From assembly GCF_040790665.1 (NCBI RefSeq), contig NZ_CP160849.1, positions 2,939,501-3,003,500 of the forward strand: DNA of 64,000 nucleotides, in the 5' to 3' direction. Positions 37,673 to 47,606 of the stretch are shown here, one piece after another. Both the position numbers and the translations under genes were made by a program. The stretch's first letter is position 1. Each line of letters begins with the position of its first letter. The notes beneath the pieces are model-generated. The model did no database searches, was not told the origin of the DNA, and saw only the letters and a program-made list of their open reading frames with translations. The stretch comes from Sulfitobacter pontiacus (GTDB lineage Bacteria > Pseudomonadota > Alphaproteobacteria > Rhodobacterales > Rhodobacteraceae).

Positions 37673-38896
37673 ATGACAGTGATTGATGACACCCGCGCCA
37701 AGCGCAACGTCGCCGTGCTGGTGACCGCGCAGGCCTTTCTTGGCAGCCAGATGCCGATGTATTTTGTGGTCGGCGGATTGGCGGGGCAACAGCTGTCGCC
37801 GAACGTCTGCCTCGCGACGCTGCCGATCTCTATGATCGTCTTCGGGTCGATGACCACGGCCCCGTGGCTGTCGACGGTGATGCAACGCTTTGGCCGTCGC
37901 GCGGGCTTTGTGGCGGGCGCATTTGGCGGGATGACGGGGGCCGCACTTTGCGCCTATGCCCTGACGATCCAGAGCTTCATGACCTTCCTGCTGGGCAGCT
38001 ATCTGATCGGCATCTACATGTGCTCGCAAGGGTTTTTCCGCTTTGCAGCGACGGACACCGCATCTGACGCGTTCCGGCCCAAGGCGATTTCCTATGTCAT
38101 GGCGGGCGGGCTGATCTCGGCCATCATCGGGCCGCAGCTGGTAGGGTTTCTGACCGGAGCAAACGGCGATGCGACGATGATGCGGTTTTTCCCGGTCTAC
38201 CTTGCCGCGATTGCGCTGAACGCTGTGGGCATGGTGCTTTTCGCCTTCCTCAACATCCCCAAGCCGCCGGTGCCGGCCGTGGATGCCCCCAAGGGCCGCA
38301 CCCGGATGGAGCTTTTGAAGACCCCGCGCATCGCCGTCGCTGTGATCTGCGGGATGGTATCCTATGCGCTGATGAACCTTGTCATGACCTCGACGCCGCT
38401 GGCGGTTGTGGGCTGCGGCTATGACATCGTGGATGCGTCCCATGTGGTCACAGGCCACGTTCTGGCGATGTATGCGCCATCGTTTTTCACCGGCCACCTG
38501 ATCGCGAAATTCGGGGTCGAAAAGATCCTCGGCCTTGGCATCGCGATCCTTGCGGGGGCCGGTGTGGTCGCGCTGCAGGGGGTGGAGCTGAACAACTTCT
38601 ACATCGCGCTGATCCTGCTGGGGATCGGCTGGAACTTCGGCTTTATCGGCGCGACATCCATGCTGGCCGGTGCCCATGAACCGCACGAGCGTGGCCGCAT
38701 GCAAGGTCTGAACGATCTGCTGGTCTTTGGCGGGGTGACCTTTGCGTCGCTGTCAAGCGGCGGGCTGATGAACTGCTCGGGCGGCAACCCCGTCGAAGGC
38801 TGGGCCGCCGTCAATATCGCGATGATCCCGTTTCTGGTGCTGGCAGGCGGGTCGCTGATCTGGCTGATGCTGCGGCAACGTAGCGCGCGGGTCTAG
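37673..38896 (+). CDS. MFS transporter
   Basis: A 407-residue membrane protein with about 12 helices of the major facilitator superfamily, with MQRFGRRAGFVAGAFGG as the loop 2-3 motif. No signature marks a substrate; the helix GVEKILGLGIAILAGAGVVAL and GATSMLAGAHEPHERGRMQGLNDLLVFG are like YfkF/putative drug-transporter subfamilies. The ATG at 37673 gives the usual short N-terminus. It is divergent from cobK (75 nt), so a link to cobalt or corrinoid transport is conceivable but unproven. Confidence 0.8.
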   Translation: MTVIDDTRAKRNVAVLVTAQAFLGSQMPMYFVVGGLAGQQLSPNVCLATLPISMIVFGSMTTAPWLSTVMQRFGRRAGFVAGAFGGMTGAALCAYALTIQSFMTFLLGSYLIGIYMCSQGFFRFAATDTASDAFRPKAISYVMAGGLISAIIGPQLVGFLTGANGDATMMRFFPVYLAAIALNAVGMVLFAFLNIPKPPVPAVDAPKGRTRMELLKTPRIAVAVICGMVSYALMNLVMTSTPLAVVGCGYDIVDASHVVTGHVLAMYAPSFFTGHLIAKFGVEKILGLGIAILAGAGVVALQGVELNNFYIALILLGIGWNFGFIGATSMLAGAHEPHERGRMQGLNDLLVFGGVTFASLSSGGLMNCSGGNPVEGWAAVNIAMIPFLVLAGGSLIWLMLRQRSARV

Positions 38897-38898
38897 CG

Positions 38899-39666
38899 CT
38901 ACCAACGCCCCGACAAAGCCCGCCACGACAGGGCGAAATCATTCATCGGCGGCAGTTCTGCGGCGCTGACACGCCCGGGGGCGGCGATGGCCGCGCTCAG
39001 CACCTTGTCTGCCGCGCCGACGCTATACATCGCCGGTCGCGCCGCTATCGAGATCTTACCACGGTTGGCCCGCGCCTGTCGTAACCGCGCCCGTGCCTTT
39101 TGGGCCAGCGCCACAACGCCAGCGTCGGTGCCGTCCAACAACGGGACGCGCCCCTGCTCTACCAGCTGCGGGATTGCGTGCAGCCAAGCCGCCACCCCCG
39201 CCCCATAGGCCGCACCGCGCACCGTGGTCTCCTCCGCTGGTCCCAAAGCCCGCGCGGCCACCCACATCAGATGGCCCGCGGTCTGGTCGATATAGGCGTC
39301 GAAATGGGCGGCATCTTCAAAGGCGTCGCGGTAGATATCCCACCGCCGCGCGGCGGCCAGCGTGTCCAGCAACACAGCGTCTTCGGGCGAGATAGCCAGT
39401 GCAAGGGGCGTCGCAACCTCGTGCCGCCGCACAACGCCACGGTTCGCGATCTCGTCACAGACATCGCGCCACCACTGCAAACGCATCTCGGCGATCATGG
39501 TTTCCTGCGTCACCCAGGGCGCGCGCGCCACCTCGATATTAAAGGCATACAGCGGGAACAACACACGGCGTGCGGCCACGGGGGCCGCCATGCTGGCGCG
39601 AAAGCGCAGCGGATCGGCACGCTCGATAATTGCCGCGCAGGCGCTTAGATCGGCATCAAATTCCAT
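38899..39666 (-). CDS. squalene/phytoene synthase family protein
   Basis: A 255-residue all-helical protein of the trans-isoprenyl-diphosphate-synthase fold. It has FPLYAFNIEVARAPWVTQETMIAEMRLQWWRDVCDEI, which matches the first region of the family, and GHLMWVAARALGPAEETTVRGAAYGAGVAAWL. The usual DxxxD pair is not clear, so it may be one of the catalytically divergent members related to NDUFAF6. It starts five nt after cimA, so it is in that operon. Confidence 0.8.
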   Translation of the reverse strand: MEFDADLSACAAIIERADPLRFRASMAAPVAARRVLFPLYAFNIEVARAPWVTQETMIAEMRLQWWRDVCDEIANRGVVRRHEVATPLALAISPEDAVLLDTLAAARRWDIYRDAFEDAAHFDAYIDQTAGHLMWVAARALGPAEETTVRGAAYGAGVAAWLHAIPQLVEQGRVPLLDGTDAGVVALAQKARARLRQARANRGKISIAARPAMYSVGAADKVLSAAIAAPGRVSAAELPPMNDFALSWRALSGRW

Positions 39667-39671
39667 GGGTC

Positions 39672-41288
39672 CTATCCCTTGCGGTCGCGGATCAGCTTCC
39701 AGCGGATCGCGTCCAACAGCGCTTCGAAAGACGCATCGACGATGTTGGCCGACACACCCACGGTAGACCAACGCCGCCCCTGCCCGTCTTCGCTGTCGAT
39801 GATCACCCGCGTCACCGCCTCTGTGCCACCTTGCGTGATCCGCACCTTGAAATCCACCAGATGCATATCCTCCAGCAGCGCCGAGTACTGCCCCAGATCC
39901 TTGACCAGCGCCTTGCTGAGCGCGTTCACCGGCCCGCGGTCGCAGCCTTCGGCATCCATGCTCTCGCTCACCGACAGACGTTTCTCGCCATCCACCTTCA
40001 CGACGACAACCGCTTCTGACAGGCTGACCATCTGGTCGTATTTGTTTTTGCGCCGCTCGACGGTCACACGATAGCGTTTTACCTCGAAGAGATCCGGCAT
40101 CTGCCCCAGAGCCTTCCGCGCTAGCAGCTCAAAGCTGGCCTGAGCGGTGTCATAGCTATAGCCTTCGGCCTCGCGCGCCTTCACCTCGTCAAGGATCTGC
40201 CCCAAGGCCGGATCCCCCTTGGCGATGGTCAAGCCCGCACTTTCAAGGCGCCGGCGCAGGTTTGACTGGCCCGCCTGGTTCGACATGGGGATGATGCGCG
40301 TGTTGCCGACCAGCGCGGGGTCGATATGTTCATAAGTGGACGGGTCTTTCAGGATCGCGCTGGCATGCAGCCCCGCCTTATGCGCAAAGGCCGACGACCC
40401 GACAAAGGCCGCCTGTTTGGTCGGCACCCGGTTCAAGATCTCGTCCAGTGCACGGCTGATCTGGGTAAGGTTCGCCAGACCGTCTAGCGGGATTCCCGTG
40501 TCGAAACGGCTGGCATAGGGTTCTTTCAGCAGCAGGATCGGGATCAGCGTGGTCAGGTTGGCATTGCCGCAGCGTTCGCCCAAGCCGTTCAACGTGCCCT
40601 GTATCTGCCGCGCGCCCGCGTCAATGGCGGCCAGCGAACAGGCGACCGCGTTTTCGGTGTCGTTATGGGTATGGATGCCCAGATGATCGCCGGGGATGCC
40701 TGCGGCGATGACCTCGGCTGTCATACGCCCGACCTCGGCGGGCATGGTGCCGCCATTGGTATCACAAAGCACGATCCACCGCGCGCCAGCCTCATAGGCC
40801 GCCTTGATGGCGGTCAGCGCATAATCGGGATTGGCGCGGTAGCCATCAAAAAAATGCTCCGCATCGAACAGCGCCTCGCGGCCCTGCGCCACCAGATGCG
40901 CGATAGACTTCGCGATATTATCCGTGTTCTCATCCAGCGTGATCCCGAGCGCTGCCGAGACGTGAAAATCATGGGTCTTTCCCACCAAGCAGACCGTCCG
41001 CGTGCCCGCATTCATCACCGCCGCCAGCACATCATCGTTCTGCGCCGACATGCCGTTGCGCTTGGTCATACCAAAGGCCGTCATCTTCGCCCGCGTGGTC
41101 GGTGCCGCGTCGAAAAAGGCACTGTCCGTCGGGTTCGCGCCGGGCCAGCCGCCCTCGATGTAGTCCACCCCCAGCGTATCGAGCGCGGTCGCAATCGTGA
41201 TCTTTTCCGCGGTCGAGAATTGCACCCCTTGGGTCTGCTGCCCGTCGCGCAGCGTGGTGTCATACAGATAAAGGCGTTCGCGGGTCAT
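39672..41288 (-). CDS. cimA: citramalate synthase
   Basis: A 538-residue enzyme of the alpha-isopropylmalate/homocitrate synthase family that condenses acetyl-CoA with pyruvate to make (R)-citramalate for isoleucine synthesis. It shows LYDTTLRDGQQTQGVQFS with the metal Asp, the VDYIEGGWPGANPTD segment specific to CimA, LGIHTHNDTENAVACSLAAIDAGARQIQGTLNGLGERCGNANL with the His pair, and the C-terminal regulatory domain with VLVKVDGEK-like strands. It is the first gene of a two-gene operon with the squalene-synthase-like gene. Confidence 0.92.
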   Translation of the reverse strand: MTRERLYLYDTTLRDGQQTQGVQFSTAEKITIATALDTLGVDYIEGGWPGANPTDSAFFDAAPTTRAKMTAFGMTKRNGMSAQNDDVLAAVMNAGTRTVCLVGKTHDFHVSAALGITLDENTDNIAKSIAHLVAQGREALFDAEHFFDGYRANPDYALTAIKAAYEAGARWIVLCDTNGGTMPAEVGRMTAEVIAAGIPGDHLGIHTHNDTENAVACSLAAIDAGARQIQGTLNGLGERCGNANLTTLIPILLLKEPYASRFDTGIPLDGLANLTQISRALDEILNRVPTKQAAFVGSSAFAHKAGLHASAILKDPSTYEHIDPALVGNTRIIPMSNQAGQSNLRRRLESAGLTIAKGDPALGQILDEVKAREAEGYSYDTAQASFELLARKALGQMPDLFEVKRYRVTVERRKNKYDQMVSLSEAVVVVKVDGEKRLSVSESMDAEGCDRGPVNALSKALVKDLGQYSALLEDMHLVDFKVRITQGGTEAVTRVIIDSEDGQGRRWSTVGVSANIVDASFEALLDAIRWKLIRDRKG

Positions 41289-41319
41289 AGGCTGCGCCCT
41301 TTCAGTTGCTCACTCTTGA

Positions 41320-41397
41320 GGTCGTGCACTTCGCACGACCAGCCCCCGTCCGCCCCCACGGGCGGGGGCTTCGCCCCAACCCTCGGCCGGGGGCTGG
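41320..41397 (-). terminator. nested GC-rich inverted repeats between cysS and cimA
   Basis: GGTCGTGC (41320-41327) pairs with GCACGACC (41333-41340). Next to it CCAGCCCCCG (41339-41348) pairs perfectly with CGGGGGCTGG (41388-41397), enclosing a smaller GCCCCCG-type stem. In the 172-nt gap between two minus-strand genes, this is likely to be the cysS terminator or a leader structure of cimA. Confidence 0.5.
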
Positions 41398-41460
41398 TCT
41401 GCGTTGTGATATGGGTCATTAAGTGCCGATTTTTCGTGCGCAGACGCGAACAACCATTCA

Positions 41461-42903
41461 TCACGTATCCGCCCATAATCTATCTAGTTTAGTGGCGTCA
41501 AAGTTCGGGAGCCGTTCGAAATGCGCTTCCGCACCAGTGTCTTTAACCAATACCCCAGCACCAAGCATCTCATCACGTATTTTATCTGCCAGATTAAAAT
41601 CTTTGCTTTGCCTAGCAGTTTGACGCCTTTGCAAAAGGTCCTGAATCAACCCTGCCTCAGCATCGCTAAATCCATCAATTCTGGCCCAGTCTGGAATAGT
41701 ACCGTCGAATAATCCTAGAAATGCCATCGATTGCCTTAGCTGCGAAACATCACCGCCAGTGGATAACGCGTGGCAATTTGTGATGGCATCCGGTGTGTTG
41801 AGATCATCTGCCAACGCGGCCAAAGTACCATCGTGTACATCATCGCCAAGTTTCGTAGTCGACAGACCAATTTGACGATACCACTTCCTCAACGTCTTCT
41901 CCGCCTCGTCCCGCTTTTTCTCGGTCCAGTCCATCGGCTTGCGGTAATGCGTGCTGAGCATGACGAAACGGATCACCTCTCCCGGAACGCCTTGATCCAG
42001 CAGATCGCGCACGGTGAAGAAGTTACCAAGCGACTTGGACATTTTCTTGCCCTCGACCTGCAACATCTCGTTGTGCAGCCAGTAGCGTGCCATCTCGTCG
42101 GTGCCATTGGCGCAGCAGCTTTGGGCGATCTCGTCCTCGTGGTGCGGGAATTGCAGGTCCAGACCGCCGCCGTGGATGTCAAAGACGTGCGGTGTGCTCT
42201 TCGCCTTGTCCGACAGACGGTCCTGACGCAGGGGCTCTTTCCACAGCAGCTCGTCCGCCATGGCGGAACATTCGATGTGCCAGCCGGGGCGGCCTCGGCC
42301 CCAGGGGCTGTCCCACCCCGGCGTCGCGTCGTCAGACGGTTTCCAAAGCACGAAATCCATCGGGTTACGCTTGTAGGGCGCAACCTCGACCCGCGCGCCG
42401 GCAATCATATCGTCGATCGACCGGCCCGACAGCGCGCCATAGGCTTTGTAGCTTTCGACTGAAAATAGCACATGCCCCTCGGCGGTATAGGCGTGGCCCT
42501 TGGCGATCAGATCTTCGATCATCGCGACCATCTGCGGAATATAGGCGGTGGCGCGTGGCATGTGGTCGGGCTCAAGCGCGCCGACGGCGGCCATATCGTC
42601 CAGAAACCACTGGGTTGTCTCGGCGGTGATCTCTCCGATCGACCGCCCGCTTTGCACTGCGCGCGCGTTGATCTTGTCATCCACATCCGTGAAGTTGCGC
42701 ACATAGGTCACGTGGGCGTCGCCATAGACATGGCGCAGCAACCGGTTGAGCACGTCAAACACGATCACGGGGCGCGCATTGCCCAGATGGGCGCGGTCGT
42801 ACACCGTGGGCCCACAGACATACATCCGCACGTTTTTATCATCAATCGGGGTGAAATCCTCGCGTTTGCGGGTTTTCGTGTTGTGCAGCTTGATCGTGGT
42901 CAT
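41461..42903 (-). CDS. cysS: cysteinyl-tRNA synthetase
   Basis: A 480-residue class I synthetase charging tRNA-Cys. It has [22 protein letters not shown] (HIGH equivalent), [14 protein letters not shown] and [14 protein letters not shown] for zinc binding, and [17 protein letters not shown]. The length is normal. An oddity is composition: from the stop at 41461 to about 41920 the gene is clearly AT-richer than the rest (for example 41581-41640 is 24 of 60 G/C, against 43 of 60 at 42241-42300). This suggests a mosaic gene in which the C-terminal third was replaced by recombination. Confidence 0.95.
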   Translation of the reverse strand: MTTIKLHNTKTRKREDFTPIDDKNVRMYVCGPTVYDRAHLGNARPVIVFDVLNRLLRHVYGDAHVTYVRNFTDVDDKINARAVQSGRSIGEITAETTQWFLDDMAAVGALEPDHMPRATAYIPQMVAMIEDLIAKGHAYTAEGHVLFSVESYKAYGALSGRSIDDMIAGARVEVAPYKRNPMDFVLWKPSDDATPGWDSPWGRGRPGWHIECSAMADELLWKEPLRQDRLSDKAKSTPHVFDIHGGGLDLQFPHHEDEIAQSCCANGTDEMARYWLHNEMLQVEGKKMSKSLGNFFTVRDLLDQGVPGEVIRFVMLSTHYRKPMDWTEKKRDEAEKTLRKWYRQIGLSTTKLGDDVHDGTLAALADDLNTPDAITNCHALSTGGDVSQLRQSMAFLGLFDGTIPDWARIDGFSDAEAGLIQDLLQRRQTARQSKDFNLADKIRDEMLGAGVLVKDTGAEAHFERLPNFDATKLDRLWADT

Positions 42904-43128
42904 GGCGCGTCCTTACGCAAGGATTGCGCGGGCATGGCACAGAAATCTCGGGAAGAAAACGATGTGAGCAAGCCCGCCGGAAGGTCTTAGCAGGTAATAC
43001 AGCAAATAATGAGTGGCATCATCTTCATGCCGTCTGCGTAGCCCGACCCGCCACTGGCGGTCAAGCCTGATTGACAAATCAACCATGCTCTGCGCCCCTG
43101 CGTCTTCAAGTTACGAGGGAGAGACGGC

Positions 43129-44307
43129 ATGCAACTATCATCGCGCATCACAGGGCTGCTTGGCGGCGGATCAGACGGCTGGGGCGTTTTCCTGCGCGCC
43201 CGCCAGATGATTGAACAGGGTACGCAGGTGACAGAGCTGACGATTGGCGAACATGACATCCGCACCGCCGCACCGATCCTGCAAGATATGCACCGCGCCG
43301 CTTTGGCCGGTCACACCGGATATGCGGCCATCCCCGGCACCACGGGTCTGCGCGATGCCGTGGCCGCGCGGTTGCAGGAACGTACCGGCGTGCCGACGAC
43401 GCGCGACAATGTGCTGATCACGCCGGGCGGACAAAGCGCGCTGTTTGCCGCGCATATGGCGACCTGCAACCCCGGCGAGACAGCGCTTTATATCGATCCC
43501 TATTACGCCACCTACCCCGGTACGATCCGCGGTGTCAGCGCCCTGCCCCATGCGATCGCCGCCCGTGCGGAGGATGCGTTCCAGCCCCGTGCGGACGTGA
43601 TTGCCGCCGCTGCGAAGCAGACCAACGCGGCGTCGCTGCTGGTGAATTCGCCCAACAACCCCACCGGCGTTGTCTACTCCCGCAAGACACTTGAAGGCAT
43701 CGCGCAGGTCTGCCGCGATCACGACATGTGGCTGATCTCGGACGAGGTTTACGACACACAAGTCTGGGAGGGCGCGCATCTCTCGCCACGCGCGCTGGAC
43801 GGGATGGCGGAGCATACTCTGGTCGTAGGGTCGATGTCGAAAAGCCACGCGATGACCGGCTCGCGCTGCGGCTGGATCGTCGGGCCCGTGGATGCGATCG
43901 AGCATCTGACCAATCTGGCGACCCACACGACCTATGGCGTGCCCGGGTACATTCAAGACGCGGCGCTGTTCGCGCTGAACCAAGGCACCGGTTTCGAGAC
44001 AGAGATCGCCGCCCCGTTCCAGCGCCGCCGTCTGCTGGCGCAAGACATTCTTGCGCGACAGAACGCCGTCAGCCTCGTGCCCGCCCAAGGCGCGATGTAT
44101 CTGATGCTGGATGTGCGCAGCACCGGCATGAGCGGCGAGGATTTCGCCTATGCGCTGCTGGAAAAACACCACATCGCGGTGATGCCCGGCGAAAGCTTCG
44201 GGACGGCAGCAGCAGGCCATATCCGCGTCGCGATGACCATCGAGGACACGCGCTTTGCCCAAGCGCTGGCGACAGTATGCGACTTCGCGGAAAGCCTCGC
44301 CGCCTGA
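43129..44307 (+). CDS. pyridoxal-phosphate-dependent aminotransferase (class I/II)
   Basis: A 392-residue fold-type I aminotransferase. It has ITPGGQSALFAAHMATCNPGE for the cofactor pocket, NSPNNPTGVVYSRKTLEGIAQVCRDHDMWLISDEVYDT with the typical N-PTG and DEVY elements, and the Schiff-base lysine in VVGSMSKSHAMTGSRCGWIVG (about residue 240). It lies next to no pathway genes, so substrates (aspartate, aromatic or other amino acids) are uncertain. A strong terminator follows. Confidence 0.88.
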   Translation: MQLSSRITGLLGGGSDGWGVFLRARQMIEQGTQVTELTIGEHDIRTAAPILQDMHRAALAGHTGYAAIPGTTGLRDAVAARLQERTGVPTTRDNVLITPGGQSALFAAHMATCNPGETALYIDPYYATYPGTIRGVSALPHAIAARAEDAFQPRADVIAAAAKQTNAASLLVNSPNNPTGVVYSRKTLEGIAQVCRDHDMWLISDEVYDTQVWEGAHLSPRALDGMAEHTLVVGSMSKSHAMTGSRCGWIVGPVDAIEHLTNLATHTTYGVPGYIQDAALFALNQGTGFETEIAAPFQRRRLLAQDILARQNAVSLVPAQGAMYLMLDVRSTGMSGEDFAYALLEKHHIAVMPGESFGTAAAGHIRVAMTIEDTRFAQALATVCDFAESLAA

Positions 44308-44342
44308 CGAAAACGTCGCGCGACCGCAGCTGCCAACATACG

Positions 44343-44375
44343 AAAAAGGCCGGAGGATGATCCTCCGGCCTTTTT
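44343..44375. terminator. bidirectional rho-independent terminator
   Basis: AAAAAGGCCGGAGGA and TCCTCCGGCCTTTTT form a perfect 15-bp stem with a 3-nt loop, between the convergent aminotransferase and outer-membrane protein genes. Confidence 0.92.
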
Positions 44376-44458
44376 GACTGGCACATTATTATTTCCTGCC
44401 GAGAGCACCGTTATGCGACGCCCTCGGCAGATACACCGCCAGTTGTCAGCGTGTCAGC

Positions 44459-45067
44459 TTAGAAGCGGTAGGAACCACGGATGTTGAATGTGGTTACGTC
44501 CGCGTCGTCACCGGAAACACCGTTTACGTCGTCAAACTTGTGCTCAAGCAGTTCTGCGCCGACGCTGTATTGCTCGGTGATTTTGTAATCCATGCCGATA
44601 CCGTAGAAGGCACCGTCTTCGTCACCCAAGGATGTGTCGGCACGAGCGTAACCGCCGGTTGCGTAGATCAGAGTGCTACCCAAGTCGTAGCCACCTTTGA
44701 TTTTCGCACGAGCAACGGAGTCGATGGAACCCTGTGTTACGCCTGCAGCGTCTTCTAGGTCGATGTCTGTCTTGTCGTAGTCAAGCTCACCGCCCAATAC
44801 GAAGCGACCGAAGTCGTAGTTGTAACCAGCGTGGAAACCGTAGGACCCGTTGTCACCTTCCAGACCGTTGTCGATCTCAGCGTCGGAATAGCCCAGTTGC
44901 AGACCGGTGTAGAAGCCTGTCCAGTCGCCACCCAGGTCGGGTGCAGGAACAGGTGCGGTCATCACGGGCTCAACCACTGGCTCTGCCAGGCTACCGGCGT
45001 ATGTTGCGCCAGCGAATGCTGTGGATGCCAGAACGGCTGCGGATGCAAGTTTCATAGTGCGTTTCAT
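44459..45067 (-). CDS. outer-membrane beta-barrel protein
   Basis: A 202-residue protein with a signal peptide (ASAAVLASTAFAGATYAGS, cleaved after about residue 24), a proline-rich spacer (VVEPVMTAPVPAPD), then an 8-strand barrel typical of OmpA/Omp25-type surface proteins: GGDWTGFYTGLQLGY, YGFHAGYNYDFGRFVLGGELDYD, and the final strand FNIRGSYRF with C-terminal Phe. The ATG at 45067 has GAGGAG upstream. It probably acts as a surface structural or adhesion-type protein. Its GC is slightly lower than that of neighbours. Confidence 0.85.
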   Translation of the reverse strand: MKRTMKLASAAVLASTAFAGATYAGSLAEPVVEPVMTAPVPAPDLGGDWTGFYTGLQLGYSDAEIDNGLEGDNGSYGFHAGYNYDFGRFVLGGELDYDKTDIDLEDAAGVTQGSIDSVARAKIKGGYDLGSTLIYATGGYARADTSLGDEDGAFYGIGMDYKITEQYSVGAELLEHKFDDVNGVSGDDADVTTFNIRGSYRF

Positions 45068-45438
45068 AATCGTAACTCCTCGATCAGTTTGTACCGGAGC
45101 GGGCGCTTCCCGCTTCATCGACACAACACGGCAGCTAAGATCTGGTTTCGGGATTTCCCAATCACGGGTTGGTGATCGGTAAATTGTTGCTCAAATGCAC
45201 GGCGTCTCGGCGGCCCGTCGCCGCTATTAATCCTTTTTACCAAGGCCAAAACGCAGTTCCGCGGAGATGCGCCAAAATCACCCGAAATTAAATTTTCAAG
45301 AAGATGGAACAATCTGCGCGTAGGCTGCAGCAGGAATCCCGCGAAAATGCTGCAAAAAGTGGCGTTTACCCCCCTATGTGCTAGGTAGCGATGCGGCGCG
45401 GATGACAGCATGTCCGGCATAATCGAGGCGAAACGAGT
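45068..45438. other. divergent promoter region
   Basis: About 371 nt between the outer-membrane protein and cls, AT-rich in the middle (around 45280-45310). It should carry promoters for both genes. I see no further gene. Confidence 0.4.
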
Positions 45439-46803
45439 ATGATCAATTTCTTCATTACCCATATAGAGGTCGTTGGCGTCATCCTTTTGACCCTCGGCGT
45501 GGCCTTCATCCTGCTTCAGCAGCGCCGCAGCCCACAATCTACTGCCGCTTGGATCCTGTTTCTGGTGGTGATGCCCTATGTCGCCGCGCCCTTGTTCTTG
45601 GCGCTTGGCTTTCGCAAACAGGGCAAACGCTACGAGCCTATTATCTTTACCCAAAAAGAAGACCCGCAAACGCCCGTGCATGCTCTGGACGAGATGTTCC
45701 AGAGCTTCAACCTGCCCCCCGCGCTGGAAGCACAGCGACTGAACCTGCATGATACACCGCAAACCGCCTATGCCGCCGCGATGGAGGTCATCGAGAGCGC
45801 GACACAGACGATTGATGTGCTGTTCTATATCGTCTCGGACGATGACACCGGCAATCACGTGGTCGACGCCCTGACCGAAAAAGCCCGCAACGGCGTCAAG
45901 GTGCGCCTGCTGATGGACCGGCTTGGCACCCTGCGCGGCCCCTCCAAGGCGGTCAAGGCGCTGCGCAAGGCCGGCGGCGAGGTGCTGTTCTTTTCGCCGA
46001 TCCTGCAACTGCCCAGCAGTGGCCACCTGAACCTGCGCAACCATCGCAAGATGATCATCGCCGATCATGCCCGTGCTTTTTCAGGCGGGATGAACATTGG
46101 CGAACACTATATGTCAGACCATCCCCACACCGATCACTGGGTTGATCTGGCCTTCACCCTTGAAGGGCAATCGGTACAGACCTTCTGCGATGTCTTCCGC
46201 TCGGACTGGGAAGTCGCCTGTGGTGAAGACGTGGATCATATCACAACGCCTGCCCCGACCACTGCGGGCAATGCCACCGTGCAGTTGATACCCTCGGGCC
46301 CCGATATTGTCGAAGACCCGCTGCACGACGGGATCATTCGCGCGCTGCATCTGGCGAAAACCCGTATCTGGATCGCCACCCCCTATTTCGTCCCGACCGA
46401 GCCGCTGGCCAATGCGCTGCGCATCGCGGCGCTGCGCGGGGTGGATGTGCGTATTCTGGTGCCACAAAAGTCGAACCAGCATATCGCGGACTTCGCCCGT
46501 GGCGGCTATCTGCGCGATGCGCATACCGCAGGGGCCAAGGTCAAATACTTTGAACCTGCGATGATCCACGCGAAAGCCGCGCTGATTGATGATGTGGGGC
46601 TTGTGGGCACGGCGAATTTCGACGTGCGCAGTATGCTTTTGAACTTTGAGGCGATGTTGTTCGTTTATGATGCACGCAGCGTGTCAACCCTGTCGGACTG
46701 GTTCACGGCCCGCGAGGCAGACTGCCACGAGAATATGCCAAGCCCGCATTTGCCCCGCCGTCTGGCCGAGGGCGTCTTTCGCATAGGAGCACCGATCTTG
46801 TGA
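45439..46803 (+). CDS. cls: cardiolipin synthase (phospholipase D family)
   Basis: A 454-residue enzyme that condenses phospholipids to cardiolipin. Two N-terminal membrane helices (FFITHIEVVGVILLTLGVAFILLQ and QSTAAWILFLVVMPYVAAPLFLALGF) anchor it, and two HKD motifs follow: HLNLRNHRKMIIADHARAFSGGMNIG and MIHAKAALIDDVGLVGTANFD. This is the Cls layout with a first HKD having HRK. The gene overlaps the nuclease-like gene behind it by 4 nt. Confidence 0.92.
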   Translation: MINFFITHIEVVGVILLTLGVAFILLQQRRSPQSTAAWILFLVVMPYVAAPLFLALGFRKQGKRYEPIIFTQKEDPQTPVHALDEMFQSFNLPPALEAQRLNLHDTPQTAYAAAMEVIESATQTIDVLFYIVSDDDTGNHVVDALTEKARNGVKVRLLMDRLGTLRGPSKAVKALRKAGGEVLFFSPILQLPSSGHLNLRNHRKMIIADHARAFSGGMNIGEHYMSDHPHTDHWVDLAFTLEGQSVQTFCDVFRSDWEVACGEDVDHITTPAPTTAGNATVQLIPSGPDIVEDPLHDGIIRALHLAKTRIWIATPYFVPTEPLANALRIAALRGVDVRILVPQKSNQHIADFARGGYLRDAHTAGAKVKYFEPAMIHAKAALIDDVGLVGTANFDVRSMLLNFEAMLFVYDARSVSTLSDWFTAREADCHENMPSPHLPRRLAEGVFRIGAPIL

Positions 46804-47507
46804 CCCAAGCCCCCCTTCGCATCGCCAGCTACAACATGCGCAAGGCCATGGGCACTGACCGCAAACGGGATCCCGCCCGCATCCTGCGCGTGATCCAGAC
46901 GCTCGCGGCGGATATCGTCGTGCTGCAAGAGGCCGACATGCGCCTTGGCCCCCGCCCCTCGGCGCTGCCCATGGATCAGGTGACGGCGCAGACCGGTTTG
47001 ATCGCCGTGCCTGTCCCCAGTGAGGTCAGCATCGGCTGGCATGGCAACGCGGTCTTGCTGCGCCCCGAGGCAGAGCTGATCGAGGTCAAACACCTGAACC
47101 TGCCGGGGATGGAGCCGCGCGGTGCGATGGTGGTGGATTTCGACCTGCGCGATATCCCGCTGCGCATCATTGCCACCCATCTGGGGCTGATGCGCCGGTC
47201 GCGGCGCGCTCAGCTTTCCGCGCTCATCGCCCATCTGGATGCACAGTCCAAACGGCCGACGTTGATCGCGGGCGATATGAATGAATGGTCGCTGAACGTC
47301 GGGCTCGGACGTCTGGCGCATCACTTTGACATCTACGCACCGGGTAAAAGCTATCACGCGCGCTTGCCTTTGGCCGCATTGGATCGCATCGCGGTGGACG
47401 ACGCGCTGCATGTGATTGACGGTGGCGTCTGCGAGACTGACGATGCGCGCCGCGCCTCGGACCACCTGCCCATCTGGCTGGATTTCGCGCGTTCTACAGG
47501 TCAGTAG
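46800..47507 (+). CDS. endonuclease/exonuclease/phosphatase family protein
   Basis: A 235-residue EEP-fold protein. It has RIASYNMRKAMGTD, VVLQEADMRLG with the metal Glu, LIAGDMNEW and SDHLPIWLDF with the catalytic histidine. It begins with GTG overlapping the cls stop (GTGA), so both are coupled, as in many bacteria where an EEP protein accompanies cardiolipin synthase. It could act on phosphodiester bonds in lipids or nucleic acids. Function unproven. Confidence 0.88.
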   Translation: MTQAPLRIASYNMRKAMGTDRKRDPARILRVIQTLAADIVVLQEADMRLGPRPSALPMDQVTAQTGLIAVPVPSEVSIGWHGNAVLLRPEAELIEVKHLNLPGMEPRGAMVVDFDLRDIPLRIIATHLGLMRRSRRAQLSALIAHLDAQSKRPTLIAGDMNEWSLNVGLGRLAHHFDIYAPGKSYHARLPLAALDRIAVDDALHVIDGGVCETDDARRASDHLPIWLDFARSTGQ

Positions 47508-47606
47508 AGCGCGCGAAATCAGCTAAATTATCAGGTGAGACTGCCAGCACAACCTATTGATAATTATAATACAAACGCCACACTTAAACCAATTTATGAA
47601 GTACCG

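Noticed and set aside
37598-38704. N-terminal extension of cobK
   Set aside because: The open frame continues upstream for 369 codons, but this part is antisense to the MFS transporter; the conserved CobK start is at 37597.
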